From NCBI GenBank assembly GCA_009937025.1, contig JAACDG010000070.1, forward strand, positions 1 to 54,769: 54,769 bases of DNA, given 5' to 3'. The DNA is from Methanobacteriota archaeon (GTDB taxonomy: Archaea; Thermoplasmatota; Poseidoniia; Poseidoniales; Poseidoniaceae). The notes under the pieces were generated by a model, which saw nothing but the letters and a program-made list of their open reading frames with translations, did not search any database and had not been told where the DNA came from. The translations under genes and the position numbers were made by a program. Numbering within the stretch: position 1 is the stretch's first letter; every line of letters begins with the position of its first letter. Below are positions 38,435-47,300 of this stretch, one piece after another.

Positions 38435-38887
38435 TTACCAGTCTTCTGGAATCTCAAGAGGAGAGAATAATTGTCCAGGGCCTTTGGCCTTTGACAACTG
38501 AGTTCGAGAGAGGGCCTCCCATGGACGAAGTGCCAGCAACCCCTCTGCTAATGATGCATCAATCTCTACGAGTGTTACGCGAATGAGTGTTGCCAAAATA
38601 TCCATTCGGTCAGCATCGATTATCTTGAAAATTTTTTCTAAGTCAAATGTAAACTCATTGCCATCATCATCTGGAGTTTCAATCACCCATGGGTGTGTAA
38701 CCGTATCAGGGAATTCTTGCTGAGTCGCAGTAATGTGTTCGTCTAATGAACGGGAAAGGCCCGCTATGTGCTTACTTAAGACAAGGCTCACTTCGATTAA
38801 TGGCATGTTCAATTGGTTGATGAGGTTGACCATGCGTTCTTGCAAAGTCACCATACCATCTATGGCCGAAGCCTTCTCGTTCGTCAT
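38435..38887 (-). CDS. Uncharacterised helical protein
   Basis: 150 aa, ends just 9 nt downstream of the giant gene stop, same strand; no family recognised. Confidence 0.6.
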   Translation of the reverse strand: MTNEKASAIDGMVTLQERMVNLINQLNMPLIEVSLVLSKHIAGLSRSLDEHITATQQEFPDTVTHPWVIETPDDDGNEFTFDLEKIFKIIDADRMDILATLIRVTLVEIDASLAEGLLALRPWEALSRTQLSKAKGPGQLFSPLEIPEDW

Positions 38888-38896
38888 CTCAACAAC

Positions 38897-41800
38897 TCAC
38901 TTTTTCATTGCTTCAACGTATTGCCAGCCAAAGTGGTTCCATTGGTCTTGGGTCCATCCCTGAGGCAGTCCAGTCGGTGGAATTGGAGGTGGAGCCGGTG
39001 TTGTAACTACAGGTTTTGGCTGCGCTATTGGTGCAGGAGACGCTTGTGGTAGTGGAAGGGCCAAGCCAGGCGGAGGAGGTAAATTTTCATCGATATCAGG
39101 TAATGTTTTCGAGTGATTAAGTTCATCGAGAACTTCAGCAGTTTGGTCTTCTGCACCGCCTTCAAGTTCACCTTCACGGATTCGGCGATTCATGACTAAG
39201 AGCCACATGGCAAGGCTCAGAGAGAGCAATGCAATCAGATAGAGAACGATACTAAACGTTCCTTGCTGTGCTTGAAGGGCAAGAGCCTCCCCGTCACGGA
39301 TAGTCTGCTCTTTCACCAGCAATGGGTCGAGCGTCTTACGGTCCATTTCAACTTCATCAACAAGGACTAAAAGTCGGAATTCAATACTTTCACCAGCCTC
39401 GACATTGGCGATTGTTGGGAGTGTTCCTGTAATAACTGCGCCCGCTGTAGCAACCAAGTCCACCCGTGCTGTGTCTTCCCAGAAACCACCGTCAACTGCA
39501 CGCTGTAAGACAAAGGCTACATCGCCTTTCCCACCGAGATTACGAACTTCAAAGTTAAGTTCGACGGATTGTTGAGTTATTGGACTTGGGTCATCCCAAG
39601 ATAAAGAACTGGTGGCGGCATTCAAATCAATACTTGGCCCTAGAAGAGCTAATGACCAAGAGGCAATAGGTTGGGAAAGCGAGTTTCCAAGCGTGTTGAA
39701 AGGATTACCTGCTGAATCAGAACCAGAAACCCAAACATCCACCATATAGGACGGCAATAATGTCGTTGCTCCTGCATCGGTGAGGTCGAGTGTACCTGTC
39801 CAGAAAAATTGCTGCTCGAAAGGAGTCGTGTCCGGCAAAGGCATACTGCCCCGAGAAATTTCTGCTTCTCCTGCTCGAACACGATAATGCAAAACGGCAG
39901 GCTCATCAAGCGCAAAGCCATGGTCGTCAATTGTTTCAAGCATAACTAACAAGTCTCCACAAGCCCCAATTGACAACTCTGAACCTGCTGAAACTTCATC
40001 CAAAGCAACAGTTGCAATCGTTGGACGAGAACTGTCGACTGCAAGACGTACACGTTGTAGCGTAGGTGTTTCATCCATAGCTAAACCAGGTAAATCATCC
40101 AGTTCGAGACGGAGGTCGAGGTGGCCAGAAGGAACAGAGGGTATCAAGAGGTCGAGGCTAAACTCTCCATCTCCACGGGTAGAAGTTTTCCAGGTGTTAT
40201 CATAATCTCCAAAGACCACATCAAATGCACCCGCCGGAGCAGGTGTTTCATCTTCGGAAAAGAGAACTCGACCATTAACTCGTAATGCTTGTCCTGCACC
40301 AATCAACGTCTCTTCGAATTCAGGATTATAGTGGTTTGTTCCATCTCGAAGTTCTACAGCACGAATATGCCCCTCCATGGTATCAAATCTGAAATCGTTG
40401 TCAAGACTCCAAGCATCGTTTCCTAAACCAGCAGTAGCTTCGAAACAAGGTGTTTCTTCACCTTCATTACATGGCAAATCAGTAACAAGGATTTTTGGAA
40501 TAATTTTACTTATCCCATTTGTATCAAAGGATTCAGGGAATGTCCATGTTAATTGGAAACGTGCCAAGATTTTGATGATGCTGTTGTTATTTTCATCTAA
40601 ATCTACACTTGAATACAGATTTGAAACTGCTATATTGGCTGAACCAGACTCCATAACCGCAACAGGGTTCCCATCTGGTCCTTTCATCAAGGAAATGAAG
40701 ACTGAAGTTTCATCGTCATTAAAATTGCCACCAAGTGCGAGTTGAATATACTGGATATCTTGCCATCCATTCCGGTCGGAAAGAACAATTTGAGCAGTAT
40801 AAGGGATTCCTGGGTGCAATGGTGCTTGGTCATCATGCCCAAGAATTGTGGAATTATCAAGGTCGAGTTCAGGCTCAAATTCAACGCGTATTTGGTATGT
40901 ACCCAAATCATTATCCCAATTTGGAACTTCTTCTCCAGGCACATATCCGCATGCGATATTGCTGTCAGGACAGACGGGTCCACCACCCATTGCAATGGCA
41001 TTGTCTTGAGCGTCTTTACCGGTGATAAAGTAGGATACTCGTTGACCATGTTGAAGCATTGAATCATCGATGAGACCGTCAAAAATATGCATTCCACCGG
41101 CTTGAGTATCGGGGGATGTGAGGATTTTCATTTCATATTCGTCTGAATTTGGCAGGCCATCAAAATTATAATCGCTGCAGCCAAGAGATTCACTTGCTTT
41201 ACAACCAATCCAGTAATTGAGAGTCAATTGGTTTGGAGGGTCAACCGAATCTTGAACGAAGATACTCACTGCTTGGCCTCCAGGCGCAGGAGGTCCCGCA
41301 TGTCGTTCACTTCCATCACCCGGGGTCGAGGACAACACAAGAGGAGAATTACCATCCAAAACCAGTCGGATTGTATTGTATCCTGGGTTCGAATAAACTG
41401 AACCGTTCTGCATTTGTATTGCTTCGACGTAGAAGATCATTCCACCTGGAGAGGATTCCAGTGGAGACTGGAACGTAATATTGTATTCTCCAAACGCAGG
41501 GTTTTGTTCTTGTGCCAGAAGAATCGGTTCGCCTATTGGAACTCCGTCATATGTGACATTTTGTCCTAATATGCGCAAGAAGAATTGTCCTGCAAGTGGA
41601 GTAAGTTGAGAATTCTGGAAATAGATTCCTCCTGTGAAAGAGAGATTAAATCCACCTCGAACCCAATCTTGAGAATACAATTCTCTACCTGTTTCTTCAA
41701 AGACTCGCAAGCCATCGAGTTGAATATCATTTTCTACTGTTATGTCCAAATCTTCAGTTTCCCATGCAGCGACTGCTTGACCTAAGTCATCTTCGACCGT

Positions 41801-44302
41801 GATAAGTGCCTGCATTTTAAATTCATCATCCCAAGTCCAATTCACGGAAACTGGTATACGTATTGAGACTATACCATTGGAGTCTGTTGTCGATGTACAA
41901 TTTGCTGTATCGAATTGGACGATACCTCCCGCATCGCTGACAACCGAACATGTATCTCCACGTTGCCAATCAAATGCAGGGTTTTCCCCATAGGAATTGT
42001 TCAGTGCAATAAGAGACTCAGTTACTCGGTCGACATCATCGCCCGGTGCGATACGTACCTGTAAATTACGAGAGACACCGTCTGGAGAGAGAAGACCCCC
42101 CTCCAATGATGCATCAATCGCACGGGTTTGCATCTTGTAAGCAATATCGATGTTCGAGATTTTAACTCTGCCCGAAGTTGCTGCTTTCACAGCGATTGGG
42201 ATGAGCACATCTCCATCACCGTTTTGTGGAATATGTGAATTAAACGCTTGAACAAGTGTAGGTTGGTTCTTCACATCGACATTCACTACTGAATTATCAC
42301 TGGCGACCACCGCTGATTCATTGAGGAAGAGGAGAGACTCCCAATCCCAAATTAAATCGTTCCCGATGTCTAATTTCGGGCGGTCAGGGTAACCTTCCTC
42401 ATATTCCATCACAATCGAATCAATAAGAGGGGATAAAGTAACATCTGTGGTTGACAAACTGACAGCATATCGAATCGTATCTCCTGCTTCAGTTGATGGA
42501 AAACTGACTTCCTGATTATTTAATGCAGGAAGCCAAGTAGAACCGTTATCATTTGAAACTTGAACAATCATGGATGTGCCCGAGGGAATATCTGCGACCC
42601 AATTAGGCCTTACTTTACCGACTTTAGTGCCCGTATTATGGGGCGGTGAAGTCCAACTACCTGTCGGGGCATATTCAGTTGAATATTCAACATCCACCCA
42701 CCATGAAACTGCAGTGGAACCAATTAACTGCGCTTTCCAAACTAATTCAGTTCCGGGGTAGTCAAAGTGAATAGTAGAATTCGAAGTAACAGATTCCCAA
42801 TGAGTGCCATTGTCAGCCGAGACCCAGTAATCGACACGGTCTCCGATGGATGCTGCAGACCAATAGGTTTGCATATTTACACTCAAAATTGGGTCTCCTG
42901 ATTCAGTAACAGGTCCAAACCATGTTGTCGTTCCTGGGGCTGGAGTTGTTTTGTATTGCCATCCAGTACCATATTCTCGATAATATAATGTTGCTGAGGA
43001 CCATGTCGAGTATCCACAGTCAACAGTCACGAATCGTGTACCGTCGAATTGAAGTCCATACCCTAGAGCAGAAAGCAAACGTGTTCCCGATTGAGGAACC
43101 AGCGAAGTCGAAGTTCCGGAAATAGTCCAAGCTTCGAGTTGATCTTTGTCTTGACTGGAAGAACCCTTTTGGCAACGCATGAAGAATGTGCTTTCATTGA
43201 CTTCTAAGCCACGAACTTGTTGGCCAGTTTTACCACATTCCCATGAACTACCGGATGAAGAGGAAAAGGAAAACATGTCTTGTCCACGGGTATATTGCCC
43301 ATCGGCTTGGTCTCCAAAGGTGTAAGGCACAATTCGGCGTTGGGCGTTATGAACAATCCAAACCTCTTCTGTATCTCGGTCATAAGCAATGGCGGTATAG
43401 TCGGAATATTGCGGTGAAACATCATATGAATCAATACATTTCCAAGTATCGTCCCTCGAAATATCCATCTCAAGAACACGGTGATATTGTGTCGGAGCAG
43501 ATGAAGAGTAGTGGTAACGGTAGCCAGAAAGAATAGCGAACATTCGTTCATCATCGGTAATGGTCCAATCTCGGAAACCATAACTACCATAGTATGAACT
43601 TGAATGTAAATTTGGAAGAGTGCACTGTCCTTGATCTAAAGTTATAACCGATTCTTTCGTTGCATTATTTGGATAAAGTCGATGAACGATGTTGTGGAAA
43701 GAAGATGAACTCCACGTTGACATGAAAAGCCAATCATGGTGTTTGAGAATTGCACCTTGACCTTGTTTCATGAGGCCGGATGAAGTCTTGAGCGCTTGTT
43801 GTGAAAATCTGTTTTCAGTTGAGTTTGAGGTGTGTGGTTGGCGAACTGCATAGGAGCCATTGTCAAGCCATGCATCGGAAGCAGAATGTTCAACTTCATC
43901 GTAACCATGTGGGAAAAATGTTGTTGAACGATTGGAAAAGGCAAGACTCAAATCACCACTTCGCGCATCAGTTGCTGAAGTTGAACCTTCAATCCATTCA
44001 TCTCGATCATCGGTTACGGTTTGACTCCATCCGGTAGCAGAGGCGCCAGAAAGCGTCATTGAAACATCGGTAACCAATGCCCCCTTGGGCAGTGAAATCA
44101 TAGCCCCAGTATCGGGGTTTGCACCTTGATACAGTGCAACATATTCACTTGAACCATCATGAAGGGAATAGATATGTCTCGAGACTCCACCTGCCTCTGC
44201 AGAACCAACAACAACATCGGCCATCGGCCCCATAGGTGCTAAAACCATGATGAAAAAGAGCACGAACATTATTCCGCGGCCGTTCGATAATTCGTTCTGC
44301 AT
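38897..44302 (-). CDS. Giant secreted, membrane-anchored surface protein with C-terminal TM, Pro-rich cytoplasmic tail and GLPxGWT motif
   Basis: Signal MFVLFFIMVLAPMGPMADVVVG; TM TFSIVLYLIALLSLSLAMWLLVMNRR; tail PPIPPTGLPQGWTQDQWNHFGWQYVEAMKK. ORF is open to 44374, giving an ATGA overlap with the upstream gene. Confidence 0.85.
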   Translation of the reverse strand: MQNELSNGRGIMFVLFFIMVLAPMGPMADVVVGSAEAGGVSRHIYSLHDGSSEYVALYQGANPDTGAMISLPKGALVTDVSMTLSGASATGWSQTVTDDRDEWIEGSTSATDARSGDLSLAFSNRSTTFFPHGYDEVEHSASDAWLDNGSYAVRQPHTSNSTENRFSQQALKTSSGLMKQGQGAILKHHDWLFMSTWSSSSFHNIVHRLYPNNATKESVITLDQGQCTLPNLHSSSYYGSYGFRDWTITDDERMFAILSGYRYHYSSSAPTQYHRVLEMDISRDDTWKCIDSYDVSPQYSDYTAIAYDRDTEEVWIVHNAQRRIVPYTFGDQADGQYTRGQDMFSFSSSSGSSWECGKTGQQVRGLEVNESTFFMRCQKGSSSQDKDQLEAWTISGTSTSLVPQSGTRLLSALGYGLQFDGTRFVTVDCGYSTWSSATLYYREYGTGWQYKTTPAPGTTTWFGPVTESGDPILSVNMQTYWSAASIGDRVDYWVSADNGTHWESVTSNSTIHFDYPGTELVWKAQLIGSTAVSWWVDVEYSTEYAPTGSWTSPPHNTGTKVGKVRPNWVADIPSGTSMIVQVSNDNGSTWLPALNNQEVSFPSTEAGDTIRYAVSLSTTDVTLSPLIDSIVMEYEEGYPDRPKLDIGNDLIWDWESLLFLNESAVVASDNSVVNVDVKNQPTLVQAFNSHIPQNGDGDVLIPIAVKAATSGRVKISNIDIAYKMQTRAIDASLEGGLLSPDGVSRNLQVRIAPGDDVDRVTESLIALNNSYGENPAFDWQRGDTCSVVSDAGGIVQFDTANCTSTTDSNGIVSIRIPVSVNWTWDDEFKMQALITVEDDLGQAVAAWETEDLDITVENDIQLDGLRVFEETGRELYSQDWVRGGFNLSFTGGIYFQNSQLTPLAGQFFLRILGQNVTYDGVPIGEPILLAQEQNPAFGEYNITFQSPLESSPGGMIFYVEAIQMQNGSVYSNPGYNTIRLVLDGNSPLVLSSTPGDGSERHAGPPAPGGQAVSIFVQDSVDPPNQLTLNYWIGCKASESLGCSDYNFDGLPNSDEYEMKILTSPDTQAGGMHIFDGLIDDSMLQHGQRVSYFITGKDAQDNAIAMGGGPVCPDSNIACGYVPGEEVPNWDNDLGTYQIRVEFEPELDLDNSTILGHDDQAPLHPGIPYTAQIVLSDRNGWQDIQYIQLALGGNFNDDETSVFISLMKGPDGNPVAVMESGSANIAVSNLYSSVDLDENNNSIIKILARFQLTWTFPESFDTNGISKIIPKILVTDLPCNEGEETPCFEATAGLGNDAWSLDNDFRFDTMEGHIRAVELRDGTNHYNPEFEETLIGAGQALRVNGRVLFSEDETPAPAGAFDVVFGDYDNTWKTSTRGDGEFSLDLLIPSVPSGHLDLRLELDDLPGLAMDETPTLQRVRLAVDSSRPTIATVALDEVSAGSELSIGACGDLLVMLETIDDHGFALDEPAVLHYRVRAGEAEISRGSMPLPDTTPFEQQFFWTGTLDLTDAGATTLLPSYMVDVWVSGSDSAGNPFNTLGNSLSQPIASWSLALLGPSIDLNAATSSLSWDDPSPITQQSVELNFEVRNLGGKGDVAFVLQRAVDGGFWEDTARVDLVATAGAVITGTLPTIANVEAGESIEFRLLVLVDEVEMDRKTLDPLLVKEQTIRDGEALALQAQQGTFSIVLYLIALLSLSLAMWLLVMNRRIREGELEGGAEDQTAEVLDELNHSKTLPDIDENLPPPPGLALPLPQASPAPIAQPKPVVTTPAPPPIPPTGLPQGWTQDQWNHFGWQYVEAMKK

Positions 44303-44370
44303 GCCTGCCCCCCCATACAGGCTTAGGACCTTTGGTCTTTGAACCATGCGGATACCGGTGAGACGTAAAA

Positions 44371-47300
44371 TCATCCAGTTTGACGAGAATCATAGCGTAG
44401 AGGCGATGAGTCGCCACGGATGCCGTCTTGCTCATCATCATGCACCTCGAACCAATCTACCATCCAATCACCGTCTGTATCCCAATTGGTTGGGTCCGTT
44501 CCTTCCGCAATGTGGTCATTGTCTAAATCAAGTATATACCAACCGAATTCGTGTTCCCCAACTGCTCGAACTGGAGATGTGTCGGGTGAACCAACATAGT
44601 AAATATCCCAAGCATCTGTTCTGTTACCTGCCATCAGAACTTCATCATCGCTTGAATCAAGAACAAGGAAGTTGGTATCTTTGTCGTCGACCAGGTAGGC
44701 AAAGCGTATATCATTCGCAAAGGATTTGTCCAGCTTCATGTAATTTTCAGTACTTGTGCCAGAGGAATCGATTTTCAAAAGAGCAGCTCGTAATTGCCAC
44801 CATTCCAGTACGATTTCACCATCATAAATCATGCCACTAAGGCGAACAGCATTCGGAGACGAAAGATCTGAGTCTGTAATACCATAGAATTCTTGGAAAT
44901 TCGTATATGGCTCATACACACATCCAGCACCGCTACAGTCCCAGTTTCCATCTTGGTCGGGATCGTAATTTGCATCAACCGGGTCTGCAGGATTCAAAGT
45001 AAACCAAGAGGAAGAAAAATCAGGGCGAGAAAGAATTCCACCGGCGCCTTGTTGGGATAATGGCAAACAGGAACTTGTGTCTGTAGAACAAGCGCCACCA
45101 GTCGCAGCATCAATCCAAATCACTTGAATTTGTAACAAAGAACTGTAATTATCATTTGATTCATTCCACCCTCTCGAATATTCATACCAGTCAGGCAGCA
45201 TGTCTCCATCCGAATCGTTGTCACTTGGATTGATTCCATACTTGAAAACTTCACGTCCATCTGACAAATTGAAATCTTGTTCGTGGTAGACTACCACGCC
45301 ATTGGATACAACGGTCGAATAAGACACACTGTCGCTGTCCGAATCATTTGAATCCGGACGTGTTTGATTGTCCCATTCCATCCAATTTGTGAATGGTAAA
45401 TCTCCGAGACCAGATTGAATAATTGACGAACCTGGGGAAAATACCCGGCCCGACCAAGTTCCTTGCTCGGCAGGTTGGTCGAATACTGTGCGGTCATACC
45501 AACCATCATGGTCTCCATCATAATCTACATCCCACGGATTCAATGGGTTCGCAGCCCAATGGTTGATTGTAGTTACATCTTCCATTCCATAGAGTGCAAA
45601 GCAATATTCCCAGCCATCTTCGATTCCATCAGAGTCCGAATCGACATTTGTTGGGTCAGCAATTCCGAGTAAAGTTCGATTAAAGTTGTCTTCATTGTAC
45701 TCATTAATCATCTCCATACGGTCAGCACTTGATTGACTCTTTGAAGTAAAATCAGTATAGAGCGCTTGCTGTGCTTGTTGCGGTGATAATCCGAGTTCTT
45801 CCATGTAAGCATCCATGGCATCATCTCCGAAATTGATAATTCCATCTGCAACAGGAACTGAGAAACGCTCAGTGTATTTACCATATGTGCGTGATTCCCA
45901 TTCACGTAAATTCGAGAAACGTTCATCCATAGAAATATTGCCATCACCGTCGCAGTCGAAACTATCCCCATCTGTGTCAAGGTTGACATCACTGTCGATA
46001 AGTGGGTTCATGCTCCAACGGTTTTGCTCTAAGTCCCACTCGGTAAACCAGTATTCAAACCCGTCATACATTCCATCATCATCAGTATCTGGATTGGTTG
46101 GGTCTGACATGCCAAGAAGTGTCGAAAGAATTGCATTTGGAGGAACTCCTGCCTGCCAATCGTTGAAATCACTTAACAAACGCTTACCTCGAGTTTCTTT
46201 GGTAATGAGAATATTAAACACTCGTTGAGCCTTTTCTGTTGGTTGTTGAGCATCTCCATCAATGTGCAGAAGTGGGGCATCAGAAGGATGGTCTAATCCA
46301 TTGACTGGCGCCTCGATTGCGATAGCAAACTCTTGACTATCCGTGAGACCATCGCCATCACCATCAAACCCTCCATCACCCGGTACAAGCGGGTTGAGTG
46401 TCCAAGTTTCGGCGGTCAAATTCCACGATGTGAACAATTGCTCAATTCCATCGATCATACCATCGCCATCTGTGTCAACATTATTCGGGTCCGAAGTCCA
46501 TCCCGTCAAATTTACTTGGTCAGAAGTGATGAAAGAGCCAAAAGAGAATTCAACAGTATTTCCAGGCCATTGTTGCAGGGCAAACGCAGAACCAACCGTC
46601 GTTACAAACCATTGCGGTGATGACCGGTTCTGGTCGGTTTCACTGTATTCCGGTGCGATTGCATTGTATTCCTCCCAATTGGCCATTCCGTCATCATCGG
46701 CGTCTTCCCATCGGTCTGCAGGGTCCAAAGGATTCAGAGTCCATGCATCCTCGAGAACATTCCACCGAGCAAACCAAACTTCCCAGCCATCAGGCATTCC
46801 ATCTGAATCTGAATCTGCATTCAACGGGTCTGAAGACCCGACGTCGGTCAGGGACTGAAGGGCCGTAACCGAACCAGAGGCTCGTTCTCCAAAGTTTGCT
46901 TCAGGGATTCCAAACGAGCTAACATTGATGAATAAATCAGTGGAAAATCCTTGTGGGATAGGCACACCATCGAGTGTTTGATTCCCATTAAAAAGGTCAG
47001 AACGAATGTGGAATTCAAGATAGTTTACAAAGGCTTCAGAATCTTCCAAGACTCCATTGTGATTGATATCATAACCATCACCATCGGGATTTGCAAAGAG
47101 ATCAGATGCGTTGAGTGGATTCACACCTTGCCGTGATGGGTCCCAAGTACAGGAGCCACCGGATTCCCAACCGTCCGGCAATGTATCACCATCTGAATCA
47201 ATATTATTTGGGTCTGGCTCAAACCACTCGAGACTTGAGTTAATCGTTTCACCATGTGATTCGAGCAAGAGGCCTTCGATGGCTGCACCACGGACAAGCG

